Assembly: GCA_032690845.1 (NCBI GenBank)
Contig: CM064417.1
Span: forward strand, 27,043,833 to 27,107,832
DNA length: 64,000 bases
Direction of reading: 5' to 3'
Source of the DNA: Eleusine coracana subsp. coracana
Lineage: Eukaryota; Streptophyta; Magnoliopsida; Poales; Poaceae
Shown in pieces: positions 46,414 through 58,207 of the stretch; positions within the stretch are counted from its first letter, which is position 1; every line of letters starts with the position of its first letter. The notes below the pieces were generated by a model. That model was given only the letters and a program-made list of their open reading frames with translations. It ran no database searches and was not told the DNA's origin. The translations under genes and the position numbers were made by a program.

Positions 46414-47694
46414 CCGACACTGACCTCGAGTTGCCGGATGAATGAGAAAACGAGTCTACCACCACCTACGCAACCGTAGTTTCATCCACACCACGGCGTA
46501 TGATGACGACCTACTCTCCACTATAGGTATCGACCTCGAGTTCCTTTCTATTTGGAAAGTTTTAGGTTGGACCGAATTTACACACATCACTATCCAGTTT
46601 TTGTGCACTTTGCTAAAAGATAACGACGGGTATTTTTCTGCCTGTTCAGAAAAGAATACCGTCTCACTTGAAAAGACCTTAGCATCATCCTTAAGTCTAG
46701 AATTTATTGCAACACTAACTTAGAAGGTGCAACCACGGGTTTTGAAAAGGGTTCTTTTTGGCAAAAGATTTTGGGAGAGTTTTTTTGTGAACGTCATAGG
46801 ACTAGTGACATTCACAACCTAACTCTACAGTTGTGGCATAGGTGGCTTGCTATGACTTGTCTATAATGATGAATTACGTGTCTTATTTGCTGCTATTGCT
46901 AAAATTCCTATTGCTGCTGTTAAAGCTATGATTGGTCAATGGTTAGATTATATTAGGGGATCGGGACCCATTGAATGCACTTCTTTAGTAACCCGTATTG
47001 CTGCAGGGGTCAGGGGTTTATCTAATGCTAGATTTGATTATCTTTCTGAGCTCCATCCTAGGATAGATTATAAATTCTATGAGCAGGATCACAGTTTAAA
47101 GAAGGGTCCTGATGGTTCTATTATATTCCAATATCCGAGCTATACAAATGAAATCCCGCTTCCTAACCCGAGGTATCATTTGTATAGTTGTTGGGAACTA
47201 ACAATATAACTGTAGAGAGAAGGAATGCCTAGTAGGTCCGCCGATCAACGCACATGACGAAGCACAATGCATGCCACCACTAGCGCAGCCAGAACTACAT
47301 CACCAGTCCATGATTACACTACAGGCTCAGAACATTCCGGCGACCCCGCTTGGATGTTCACGCCGTAGTAGTATGAGACTGGAGGTTCGTCTTGGCAGCA
47401 AGCTAGTAGTGCACAATGGGGACATGGCCCTGAGTCGATCAGGACGCCACCACATCATGATGGACGCCACTCCTTTTTGAGTTTTGGTCATCATGATTAT
47501 GGTTCGGAATTCAGAGATCTTACAAGGAGGATAGATGATCTAGATGTGAGAACAGGAGAAATGCAACACACTCTTGCTACTCATGCCCAGACCACCAGAA
47601 AGTGGTTGTAGCAGCATACTACCGTTGGAGAGGATTTGATCCAAACCAACACCCGTGAGCAAGAGCAAGCTTGGGGGAGCACCCCCACAAAGGT
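46414..47694 (+). pseudogene. ORF2 (Athila ORF-type), main part, element D
   Basis: Continues with DLELPDEMRKRVYHHLRNRSFIHTTAYDDDLLSTIGID, W-KVLGW, FLCTLL, then after stops and frame changes LTLQLWHRWLAMTCL, LRVLFAAIAKIPIAAVKAMIGQWLDYI, LSNARFDYLSELHPRIDYKFYEQD and IPLPNPRYHLYSCWELT. The tail (SFGHHDYGSEFRDLTRRIDDL, then TGEMQHTLATHAQTTRKWL) is a likely coiled coil. The HRWL and LFxAI-x-P motifs match ORF2 of G (52919-54517). Confidence 0.8.
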
Positions 47695-49057
47695 GACTTG
47701 TATCTTTCCTTTCTTTCTTTTTTCTTTCTTGGAATTACCCTCAAAACCAAAAAAAATGTACAAAACTAAAAAGAACAAAAATAGTAGGTTGTCATGCACA
47801 CTAGGGTTGTTTGTGCCTTCATGTTGAGATTATGAATAGTTGCTCTGTTTTACATCTTTCTATAGTCCCTCGCATACAACTTAGTACTCTCCCAATTTTT
47901 GAGTTTGTTGGCTAAACATGCTTGCCTTGAACTTGAATACTTGTAGGTTGCAAAATGCATGATCTAAGTCTAGGTTGTTGTGAGGCATGATATGGTTATA
48001 ATAGCACTACTATGATCTTTGTCCCAAAGTGAAGCTTAACATCTGGAGATTTTGTTTTCCAAAATGATAAACCTAAAAAGTTCCTCAAAGATGAAAATTC
48101 TTACCACGACCATATGTTGTACTTCAATGCAAAACCTTCTACATATGCTGCTTGTTTTCACATTGAGCTTTATCAAAATGCTTGCAACCTTGTGAGATCC
48201 ATTTCAAGCTTTGATGATCTAGATTCACGTACTCATCCACCATCACTTGCTAATAATCCTACACCGGGATATAGCAATTCCATTGCATCCACCACCATAT
48301 GCTCAACTTCTATACCAGAAGTTGGCAAAATAAATACTCCATAATTATCATGATATGGCTCTCTCTCAATTGGTTGCATGCAAGGCATGGCTATCAACAA
48401 AATAGAATAAACACTTGCTCCCAATCATGAGTAAGATGAAAAAAAGAGAAAAGAAAAGAAATAGCCATGCCCAATTTCTTGCTCAAGAAAGAGAGAGTCT
48501 ACACAAAAAGGAATATCCACTATTCCATCATCATTCCACCATATTTCCACAAACATGCACATCTTGATCAGATTGTATGACTTGTTTCTCCATGGGTTCA
48601 GTCTTTTGGTTTAGCAATATATGTGTTGCAAGTATGTCTCAATTGTTACCTACCCAAAGCTCCACATAATCCTTCTTTAGAGGTAGGAACAAAAAGAGGC
48701 AACTTTAATGCCTTGGTGAGGATTTATATACATTGAGCGATCAAGAGAATCATTGGAGGAACTTAAGTTTTATTTGCAAAATCTTGTGAAAACCTTCGGA
48801 TGGAAAGTGGAACATAGGTATGAGAGGATGGTGTCCTACAAAAAACCATATGTCTCTCAACCATCCAAGATAATGAGAAGCCAAAAGCCCCATAGGGACT
48901 AAGATAAAATGGGTGTGTTACCAAATGCCAACTTATTCAATTAAAGGTAGAGTATTTTGTTATGCACTTGGTACTATGGAGGGAATACAAAACATTGTAT
49001 TAAAATGGGTGTTTTATCTTTGTATCGGGATGAGCAAAGGTTCAGCTTGGGAGAGTT
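47695..49057 (+). other. 3' non-coding region of element D with purine tract
   Basis: AT-rich, no protein. It shares phrases with the 3' region of E. It ends in GAGCAAAGGTTCAGCTTGGGAGAGTT, a diverged purine tract, against the LTR. Confidence 0.65.
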
Positions 49058-49742
49058 TCTTGATGGTCGTTAAATACCATTTGTGACCATCAATATTACT
49101 CAGAATAAAGAAGGATTCAACATTCCCACCTTGCATGTTAGTTAGAAATAATAAATATCCACTTGTGCTTGGAGAAATTCTCACACGTAGGAGAAATAAT
49201 GAAACGGATAAGAAAACACACCAATGTGGCGAAGAAACACAACGTTGTTCAATTAGAGTTCGCCAGCAGGGATTCCCATAGATCAAATGGCCCACCTACA
49301 GAACCAAACCGACCAGTGTGCCACAAGAGCGGGGGGGGGGGGCACTGGGCTCCACCCCTATTCGGCCGAACAAGGAGTGGGCCTAGTGAGGCCCAACTTC
49401 ATCAGGCGGTTCATCACCGACTCTCCAAAGGTAGTTGTCCCCCTTAGGGCAGGAGTTACCGACCTCAGAGCCACCTTTGGACAGCTATAAAAGGAAGGGT
49501 GTGGTTCAATCCTCAACATACACCAAGAAGCATCACTAGAGTCTTCTTCAGTTCCCAAGTCTTCCTTGGAGTTGTGGTATGGCTCTTCTATCTTTCTCCT
49601 TTTGTAAGACTTTGTTCTATTTAATATATTTAGTCTTCCTATATAGTTATGCTTGGGCCATGTTTTTCTTGTTTGATTATATGATCCATTCATATATGGT
49701 TATTATGCTTGCATGTTAGTAATGTAGTTATACCATGCTACC
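49058..49742 (+). mobile_element. 3' LTR of element D, first part
   Basis: Begins TCTTGATGGTCG, the usual TG being mutated to TC. It holds the box ATTCGGCCGAACAA (49360-49373), a 12-base G run at 49331, and TATAAAA at 49486-49492, the same 112-base gap as in the 5' LTR. Cut by G after CTACC. Confidence 0.85.
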
Positions 49743-49972
49743 TGTTGGTCGTATCTACGGACCCACTTATATATCGCAAGAGGACGGTATATGATTGTAG
49801 CACTTTTTCCCTTGAATTGAGTATTCCAAGGTTTATCGAATCCACTGGGACCTTAGGGATTTATTAAACAAAGTTAACAGTAAAAGATCTAGTCAAGGCT
49901 ACTGTCAAGGTCAGGTTACATGACGGGGAGACTGGCCAGCGCAAAGGTGCGCCAGACAGTAAATCTGTCATT

Positions 49973-50146
49973 GCGCCGATCGGCGCGGGGATTGAGCAGA
50001 TCGGCGCACTAGTGAAACTAAGTCAAAGTGCACCGATCGGCGTGGGGGTTTTGCCGGTCGGCGCAGGAGTCGAGCCGATCGGCACACTGGTGGATCTAAG
50101 TCAAAGTTGTTGCGCCGATCGGCGCAGGAGTTGAGCCGATCGGCAC
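49973..50146. repeat. Array of seven palindromic boxes in the 3' LTR of G
   Basis: Boxes start at 49973, 49994, 50030, 50051, 50072, 50112 and 50133. Steps of 21 bp recur (49973-49994, 50030-50051, 50051-50072, 50112-50133). Copies at 49973 and 50112 are perfect GCGCCGATCGGCGC. In the 5' LTR the array lies at about 58438-58620. Confidence 0.95.
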
Positions 50147-50794
50147 ACTAGTGAGTCTAAGCCAAAGTGTTCCAGATCTTGTAAACCTATGCTGGTTAAT
50201 GAGTAGCCAGATATCTACTAGTGAGATCGTAACCAGATAGTCTAATTGAATGGCATCATAATGGGTAATTATATGGGTCAATGAAAACATATAATGAGTA
50301 AGACCACCCTGCTTTCCGAGCGGCTCCCGATTTATCGCTGTCGAGAGGAAACCCTTAATCGCGCGAGTATCTTACCCTACTCAACTATCCAATAGTGCTG
50401 CGCAGGCTTAGTGCTTTCACCGCTAAACCACACTACTGGCATCATCAAGCAACCATAATCAATACAATGTCCGAATACTATCCTAATCACCACGATTAAG
50501 ATAACATCTACTTACTTAGCCTGGAACTAAGCAATTGAAATAAGCACATGCATGATTATAGAATCAAGAGAGACAAATCACCAAAACCATCAGCAACATA
50601 TTCAATCATCCTTGAGATACATAGAGTAAGATTCATCCCCGTCAAGATGGCCTACCTTGATGGATCAACTCTTGACTCCAATGGTTCTTGAAACTCAACT
50701 AGAGATCTATTCTAACGGGTCAAGCCCCGGTGGCTCTAACTCACGGATCTGGTGTCCCTTCGTCGCCTCTTCTTCTGCGGCGAGGGTTTACAAG

Positions 50795-51135
50795 TATTTA
50801 TAGGGGTTCTACTCATAAAGGACTCGGTTTCTAGCAAATAAGGCGGTTGCGTCGATCGGCGCAAGCCGTGTCTTCTCTGATTTCTTCCCCGAGTCAGTTC
50901 CTCTGTCTTCCACAGCTGCCATGTGGGCCTTTTCCTTCGAGATAAAGTCTTGTACTGCACGTTAAGATCTTGGAGTTCCATAAATCTTCTTGAAGTTCCA
51001 TAATTCTTCTTAGACAAATATCTTCAAGTGTCTTGCACAGATAAACTTCCATAAACATGTGGAATGGGCCTAGGTCACTTCTGTGGGTCAAAACACCCTT
51101 GCACCGATCGGCTCATGGGCTATGCCGATCGGCGC
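50795..51135 (-). promoter_or_regulatory. Promoter module of LTR G
   Basis: Minus-strand TATAAATA at 50795-50802. Upstream in minus sense are a single box at 50849-50862 and a pair at 51101-51114 and 51122-51135 (21 bp apart). The other LTR has the TATA box at 59265-59272. Confidence 0.6.
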
Positions 51136-51351
51136 ACTGGGCTTCTTCAGTGCTTTTCATCGGTTCTGGACTCCTGTCCTCTCCATCATCGCATTAATCA
51201 CCAATTTTACCTGTTTCTACAATAAAGCTCCAAAACAACGCATATACAAATATATAGGCAATATCACAGGTAAATGGCCTAAATTAGTATCAATTATGCT
51301 CTAATTGGGGTAATATTCACATATAAAAGGGGCACTTGGGAAGTGCCAACA

Positions 51352-52686
51352 GTTTCCCCACACTTAAACCTTTGCTCGTTCCGAGTAAAGTAAAAGAAAG
51401 AAAAATAAAAAAAACATACTCTTTCTATCATAAAAAATATCTCGACTCAGCAAATGTTGAGCATTGTTCTATTGTGGTGTATTTCATTTTGGTATTCAGT
51501 AAAATAGATCAAATATGGGCATAAGCTTAAAGTTCTCCGCAAAGCAAAAGATCATGTACAATTTATAAATTATAACTTTTGCACACATGAGAATCACTTA
51601 AAAGATTGTTGTGAACGTAGAGAATCTATCTTCCAAATAATCCAAGGCCACAACTCATCTTTCAAATCACTCAACCTATATTCTACATCATAATGATCAA
51701 ATAATATTAGTCTAAGGCTTATATGAGTAGCTAGGTGAGCTAATTCAAGGATTGCAAACATAAATCAATAATATATTGTAAAGCTAGGAGATTATTCTTT
51801 GTTGGAATTATAGAAACTTATCAAGATGGCAATTACGAAAGAAAAATTTAAGAAAGGACTCAGACTTTGGATATGTGGACATGTGCATAGCAAAAATTTT
51901 GATCTTGGAAGATTGCACATGGTTGGAATGAATCATGGCTATATTGAATTTCGAGAATAAGCATGTCATATACCATCCCCCCACACATAAAATCCTTAGC
52001 AAACAGCAGAGTTTTTTTTTTTTTTTTGCTCTTTGCTACGTCGATCGGCTCTCAACCCAAATTCACCAACAATTGTTGGTATTTGATTCATCTGGCTTCA
52101 ATATTTATTCAAGAATTAAACATAGCCAGAAATATAGGATGTGGTCAAGGAATGATACTCAACAAGATATTTTGGGTTTATGGTGGGATACTCAGCGGAA
52201 TTGAATTTTTGCATGAGTAATTCAAGGCTAAAAAAAGATACACAAAGAATTACCATCTTAGTAAAGTTCATACCAAAAAGAATTAAATCCTAACCGAACT
52301 CAACTATCAATTTAATGTTTATCTACATATCAAAGGTTCATGAGTGTTGTTCAAAATATGGCATTGGTAGGTAAGGATCTTGAAAAACAATAAATTCTAA
52401 AGGTCACAACATGAAAATTTATTTTTGAAAAGATTGGTACTAAGTTATCATTACAAATTGGACAACACAAATAAAGCACATGGGGACTAAAAATTGCTCC
52501 ACATAAGACATATTTGCCGAATAATCATTAAGTGTAAGTTCAAAATTTTATTCAATGCTCAACACTATTTGATCTTCATCAACACTTTTCAAGAAAGAAT
52601 AAATAATTCAATTCTCCTAATAGAGCATAACTGCCACCATTATATTAAGATCAAAACTTGAATACATGATGAAGATTTTTGCACAC
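51352..52686 (-). other. 3' non-coding region of element G
   Basis: AT-rich with a T run at 52014-52027 and one palindromic box near 52040. No coding motif on either strand. Confidence 0.6.
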
Positions 52687-52797
52687 ACTTGCATGAAAAT
52701 AAAACTACTACTAACACACTTGCATGAAAATAAAACTACTACTAACACACTTGCATGAAAATAAAATTACTACTAACACACTTGCATGAAAATAAAC
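52687..52797. repeat. Tandem repeat, 31 bp x 3.6
   Basis: The unit starting ACTTGCATGAAAATAAAACT recurs at 52687, 52718, 52749 and 52780, exactly 31 bp apart, with a single base change in the third copy. Confidence 0.97.
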
Positions 52798-52918
52798 ACA
52801 TCCGATACATGGTTTCCCAACCCGCTCACACACACATAAATAAATAAAGAAAAAGACTGCAAAAGATAAAAGAAAACGCAAACCGGGAAACCGATACTCA
52901 TGCCAACTCCTAGGCACT

Positions 52919-54517
52919 CTAGTCATCCGAAAGTGGGGTCGGTGGCTGATCAAAGCTATAGCACCGCGCCTTGAGTCGCTCGAACTCCTCCACCATCGCA
53001 TCGTGGTTGTACCTCCATTGGGACGTGGCTTCCTCCACGCACTCGATGTAGTGCATGTTGTTGTCGAGGTACCCCTGCATGGGCACGAAAAAGTCTGCAC
53101 CGGGCACAGGAGGCTCCACTGGTACACGCCCTTGGTACCTGTAGTCAATGCCTGCGCTGCAGTAGGCTGCGCCGATCGGCGCGTTGCCTACGCCGATCAG
53201 CGCAGAGGGCTGTGAACCGCCCGCTGCGTCGCTCCACCCTGAGTGGTACTGCTAGTACTCCTGGCGTGACCCCCAGGAGTCCCAATCGCCGCCGGCTGCT
53301 GTAGATGTCTCCAGCTGTCGAACCCGCCCACGGCGGTCCTTGAGAACTCGGCCCCCCTCCAAGAGACCTTCCTCAAGTCAATTTCCTCCCTGCAGCTTGC
53401 GAGGGAGAAAAACTCCCAGCTCCGCATATGGGAGCTTTACGTTGATGCCGCCGACATGGAAGCCGGCGCAAACACTCCCCGTGACAATATTGCCACGAGT
53501 CATATTCTTGCCAATCTCCGTCGCGCACTCCCACTTGTCGTCGCGCCCTCCCGGTCCGTCGCTGTCGCAGACGAGGGCTGCTAGACGTTGAAGATAGGCC
53601 CCGAAGGCTAACTTCTTGCTTGCCTTGCTCGTCTTGTTTAGCCAACCCTGCACCATCACCAACATGGGATTGCAATGAGATGGACTCACGATGGCGTTGA
53701 AGAGCCACCGCAAGTTCGCATCGACGTTGCTGGAGTCGACCTTGTCGCATATGCACGCCGTCAACCACCGATGGAAAACTTGAATGGTCGGGTTACGGAT
53801 GTTGCCGCGCTTCATCTCCTCTACGAATGAGAGCCGCCTCCAAAAGGAGTCCAACTCCCCACATCCCAAGATGCCGGTGATGTCAGCGTCGGCGTCGAAG
53901 TCGAAGGCTTGAGCCGCCGCCTCCATGGTCACCGTGTGGCTGATGTCGCGAACGCGGAAGTTGACGGCCTCGCTACCGTCTTTGATGGTGCCAAGCCTCA
54001 TCATAGAAGCAACCTCGGTGACGACGTCGAGGTTGTAGTCCATGTGGAGGAGGTGGAAATCCACCCAGCCGAGGTTGTCTAGCATCCTCCTTAAATCCTC
54101 CCACATGCCGATCAAGGTGAGGAAGGTCGCGTCCAGGTCAAAGTTAGGGACGAACCTTCCCCTCACCGTGTGGTAGTGCCGCTGTTCCTCCGCGCTCAAG
54201 AGGGTGAAGCCCTCCTCCACCGTGCGCGGCATGAATGCCGGCGGCGGTGATGATGTGGGAACCCCACGGCTTGCCGCCGTTTGGCTCCTCGTAGCACGCC
54301 CTGTTGGAAGGGACGCGCCGGAGACGGAGTAGCGGGCGCGGACCTCGTATGTCGCTGCCGCCGAACCAGTGGATGCACCACCCACCGACATGTCATCGTG
54401 AGCGTCGAAGCCACCCCTCACCGAGGAGTTACCACTCAACTCGCTGCTGCCGCCGGAATTGCTCCCCCGGCGCAGCCTCTTGCCCAACTTGCTGACGGAG
54501 GAGCGGAGATGATCCAT
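52919..54517 (-). pseudogene. ORF2 (Athila ORF-type) of element G
   Basis: Start MDHLRSSVSKLGKRLRRGSN (54517) is preferred over the in-frame ATG at 54715, because it matches the S/R-rich head of D ORF2 and follows the TATA box. The main part includes FTLLSAEEQRHYHTVRGRFV, LTLIGMWEDLRRMLDNLGW, TMEAAAQAFDF, LDSFWRRLSFVEEMKRGNIRNPTIQVFHRWLTACI, NLRWLFNAIVSP and NMTRGNIVTGS, stopping at 53378. Other frames continue to PVPGADFFVPMQGYLDNNMHYIECVEEA and a stop at 52919. So one gene of about 530 codons with at least one frameshift. Its job is unknown. GC content is much higher than its surroundings. Confidence 0.8.
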
Positions 54518-54612
54518 CTGCGAGGAATGCGGAACGTGTGCGAGATCATGGGTAGTGGGGAAGGTGGAGAGATTACTGAGATGGTGTGCCGAATGGGGAC
54601 GCCTGGCCTCCC

Positions 54613-54708
54613 TTTTATAGTGTGGGAATCTTCCAGGAGAAGGAACCGCCATAAAATTTAAAAATTTGAGAGCGCACCGATCGGCACGGGTACTGCGCCA
54701 ATCGGCAC
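54613..54708 (-). promoter_or_regulatory. Internal promoter module in front of ORF2 (element G)
   Basis: Minus-strand TATAAAA at 54613-54619, about 95 bases before the ORF2 start. Upstream in minus sense is a box pair at 54674-54687 and 54695-54708, 21 bp apart, the same word as in the LTR. This mirrors the arrangement in D at 43336-43459. Confidence 0.55.
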
Positions 54709-55724
54709 AATTCAAATTTTGAACGCTCTAACCACTCTGATGCTTGATTCCCCTCCTTCATGTTGCTTCCTGGCACATCATGTTGGTTGGCAGGGGAACA
54801 GCACGGAATCCTGATGCCTTGTTGGCGGCGCCGATCGGCGCCGGCCCGCGCCGATCGGCGCGCCGTCTCTTTTTCAGCTTTTGATCAATTTCGTGTCCCC
54901 TTTGAACTGCACACCTGCATAATAATCATACCTGTTCCTCAAAATCAATGCCTGCCGCCTTTGTCGCTTATTTGGGAACATCATGGGTACCCGTGCCAAT
55001 CGGCGCAGAAGGGCACCGAACAGGGCAAGTCCCTTGCACCTCGTGTTCGCGCCGGCACTGATTTTGATGCCTCGTGTTCATCTCTTTCACCTAATTTCCA
55101 CTTCTCCAATGTTCCTGTAGTATTGGCATACGTGTCGGGGCTCATCTGGTGATCGCGCCGATCGGCGCCGACTTGCTAGATGTTGACTTCATCCTTGAAA
55201 ATAGCTCTGTCTCTAAAAATTATTGTGCTGGTTTAGCACTCCCTCAATTCTGGGCGTCGTCGGCCTTCTGTCCTGACTTGGACAATGCTGAGCCAATCGG
55301 CGCAGATGTGCACCGATCGGCGCAAGCTCTGTTCCTTTCTGTTTTTGGTCTTTTTTTTATATTCTTGCATTGTTAGTCTATAGTATGTATATACATAGTT
55401 TTGCATGAATAAACAAACAACGCAAGAGCACATAAGAATTAAGCACACACTTTTCTAATTTTTTTTATTTTATTCGGGAGATTATTTTTATCACAAGCAA
55501 GCAAATTTAAAAACACCGGGTTGCCCTCCCGGCCAGCACTAATTAACTAAATGAAATGGGTTGCTCTCCCATAAGCACTAAATAACTTCTAAGTCCCCCG
55601 ATCATTGGGTTGCCTCCCAAGAGCGCTCTAGTTATTTAAAGGTCAAAGAGCTCGACCTCCCCGCAAACAATCAATCCTTAATGTCGCGGTGCGGGATGTG
55701 AAGCCGCAACACTACAAGGTTTTC
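54709..55724 (-). other. Region between protease and ORF2 in G, with more palindromic boxes
   Basis: No RT or integrase sequence. Boxes at 54828 and 54848 (20 bp apart), 54991, 55155, and 55290 and 55310 (20 bp apart). The rest is AT-rich filler. Confidence 0.7.
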
Positions 55725-56439
55725 TTATCTCCATGGTTCATATAGCTTGGACGACCTATCCATACATCCCCTCCAATTACTTTCGACGCCTCGATGCCAT
55801 GGTGTCTTGTATATTTTCACTTCATCAATAGCACAGCACTCTTCTCCCTTTCCGCGAAACTTGAAGGAGTAGGGAGTCCCACTTATATCGAAGCTTATCT
55901 CACCACTCCCAACATCAATACTTGCCTTTGCTGTCCTTAAGAAGGGTCTGCCTAAGATCAACGGGTCCTCGTCCTCTTATCCATATCAAGCATAATAAAA
56001 TCAATAGGGACGATATAATCTCCAATTTGAACAGGCACATCCTCAGCAATTCCATCAAGGAAGCGTACCGATTGATCGGCTAACTCCAAACACATACCCG
56101 TAGGCTCTAATTCAGGCAAATTGAGATTTGTGAATATATGACGGGGCATAACACTTACGCTTGCTCCAAGATCACACAAGCACCTATCAAATATCCAATC
56201 ATGCATTTGATGCTTGGTGATCCAGGGTCGGGTTTCTTCTCCAGTGCAACATCATTGATTGCCGCCGTTAGTTCCTTAGTGACCTTCACAACCTCCTCAG
56301 AAACTAGAGACTTCTTGTTTTGCATCATGTCCTTAATGTACTTGGCATAGGTGGGAACTTGGATAGCGTCAACAAAAGGGACATTGATTTAAAGCTTCTT
56401 CATAATATCGACGAATCTTGCAAACTGTTCGTCGTGTTG
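55725..56439 (-). pseudogene. Athila-type aspartic protease (element G)
   Basis: After the linker QHDEQFARFVDIMKKL and VDAIQVPTYAKYIKDMM comes CDLGASVSVMPRHIFTNLNL (D-L-G-A-S active-site motif, usual in Athila-type elements), LELADQSVRFLDGIAEDVPVQIGDYIVPIDFIMLDMD, then after a frameshift near 55960 ILGRPFLRTAKASIDVGSGEISFDI. At least two frames and stops are involved. It would cut the gag polyprotein. Confidence 0.85.
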
Positions 56440-58090
56440 TCACGCTCTTTCTGTCTTCATCAGTAGTTGAGTATCTAGAAACGTGGCAGGGCCATGCTCT
56501 TCTGTCTCCACGCCCATCTTCAGACCAGAGAGGTCACCATCCTCCTTGCGCCGATCAGCGCTTTCAGGGAGCCAATCGGCTCTGACAGGGTCGTCGCGCC
56601 GATCGACGCCTGGTGTGCGCCGATCGGCGCGGGGCTTCTTTGCTCCCGTCGAGTGTTCTAGATCTTCTGTTTGTTTTCCTGATCGCGTAGCTATTGCCTT
56701 CAACTATTCTGTAGACATCGTATTGCCAGGAATAGCCCCCTTATTGCCTTGAATGGCTTGCGATAGTTGTCCCATCTGTTGCTCCATAATCTTAGTATTC
56801 TTCAAAATCTGCTCATTGGAGCTCCCAATTTCTATCACCTTGTTATTAACTCTCTCAAGGACATGATCAATCTCTTTGAATCTAGCTTGATTGTCCTTGT
56901 TGATCTTCTCTTGAGCTTGGAACAACTCATGACATTGGAGACGAAGTGGGATAGAGTTTTGCATGGACGAACTAGGAGAGAAAGAACTCCTTTGTTGTTG
57001 ATATTGGGGCTTCCATCCACTATTCTTCATATATTCTAACATCTTCATCTCTTCAGGATAATCTTTCTGCACATGACCAAATTCTCCACACTCACTTCAT
57101 GTTGAGCGTGATTCCGCCAGCTTGAGTGTCTCTTCCTTAGGGATATGAAAATTATTGTCCAACCTTCTTTGAATAGCATCAAGGCGATCTACAATCAATT
57201 CTTCCTAAGTCACCTCAATCACACTCTTCGCTACTCCTTTTGAAGGTTGCAAATTCCTTGAGCTTCTCTCACCATCCCATGATTGATTTTCAAGTAATAG
57301 CTTGATCAAATTCTTAGCTTCGGTGGAGGTTTTTGACATGAATGATCCTGCAGCTGAGGCATCCAAATGTTGACGTTACAAAAGATTCAATCCTGTGTAG
57401 AACTTCTCAACAACTTCTCCAACCGTCAGACCATGATGAGGGCATGCATCCATATGCTCATTGTATCTGTCCCATGCTTCTCCAATGCTCTCATCAATAT
57501 TCTGCTTAAATCCAAGAATCTTATTTTTCAAAGCTTGAGCCTTACCGGGGGGAAGTATTTGGCCAAGAATTCAACTGCTAATGTGTTCCACACCGTTTTC
57601 ACTGTGTTTTCCAATCCATTGTACCATTCCTTGGGGCGTCCAACTAGAGAGAAGGGGAACAGCCGCACACTCGCTTGATCTCTTGTCAATCCCGCTATCT
57701 TGAATGTACTGCAAACTTCAAGGAAGTGTTGCAAGTGATGATTGGGATCTTCTGACCCTGTGAACGGTTGTTGCACCACTATTCCAACATATCTCTCCAA
57801 TTGGTACGGAAGTTGATCTTGAGCTTCTTGGAAATCTGTCTTGACAATACTAGTCGATTGTGGCTTGAGACGATTAACCATAGTAGCTCTGCCATCTCCT
57901 CTTCTTCTTGCTCTTGAACTGAGTCTTCTATTGTGAATAATACTCGAGGTGTTGCGTGGACTGCTTCTAAATCTTCAGGTGACTTGCTTCTCTTCTCCGC
58001 TATTCTCTTCTTGTGAAAGAGTCTTTCTGGATCATAAGCGTAATTAGAGGGTTTGTTTGACTTAGGACCATCCATACCTATTAGTTTCAC
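56440..58090 (-). pseudogene. Gag of element G
   Basis: Opens near 58090-58075 (MDGPKSNKPSNYAYDPERLFHKKR). The capsid part in another frame reads TDFQEAQDQLPYQLERYVGIVVQQPFTGSEDPNHHLQHFLEVCSTF, RLFPFSLVGRPKEWYNGL and LAVEFLAKYFPP. Several stops follow, then a readable C-terminal part (57072-56440) with a coiled coil (EKINKDNQARFKEIDHVLERVNNKVIEI) and a tail carrying palindromic boxes. I see no intact zinc knuckle; remains such as CRKIILK lie near 57090. Confidence 0.85.
56548..56630. repeat. Four palindromic boxes inside the gag frame of G
   Basis: GCGCCGATCAGCGC (56548), GAGCCAATCGGCTC (56569), GCGCCGATCGACGC (56596) and GCGCCGATCGGCGC (56617). Steps are 21, 27 and 21 bp. In the gag frame they read as ADRR or ADWL motifs. 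Confidence 0.95.
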
Positions 58091-58176
58091 TTAACAGAAT
58101 AAATATACCAGAGAGACAAGTAAAGCACAATGACTAAACACTAATACATCAAACAATGTTTAAAAACCTGCTATGG

Positions 58177-58194
58177 TCCCCGACAAAGGCGCCA
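58177..58194 (-). other. Primer binding site, tRNA-Asp type (element G)
   Basis: Minus-strand TGGCGCCTTTGTCGGGGA is two bases from TGGCGCCGTTGCCGGGGA and lies 13 bases from the LTR. Confidence 0.85.
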
Positions 58195-58207
58195 GACAAA
58201 GGTAACT

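Larger units (their letters stand above)
49743..51351 (-). mobile_element. 3' LTR of element G
   Basis: Starts TGTTGGTCGTATC and ends AGGAAGTGCCAACA-like (GGGAAGTGCCAACA) in plus sense. The minus-strand purine tract at 51352-51365 (TGTGGGGAAAC) abuts it. Confidence 0.92.

Noticed and set aside
49973..50146. Regularly spaced palindromes as a CRISPR array
   Set aside because: Repeats are only 12-14 bp, the sequence between them is 6-8 bp in the pairs, the units vary, and the region is a plant retrotransposon LTR with no cas genes.
53340..53591. Plus-strand open frame opposite ORF2 of G
   Set aside because: Shadow of the minus-strand ORF2; no motif of its own.
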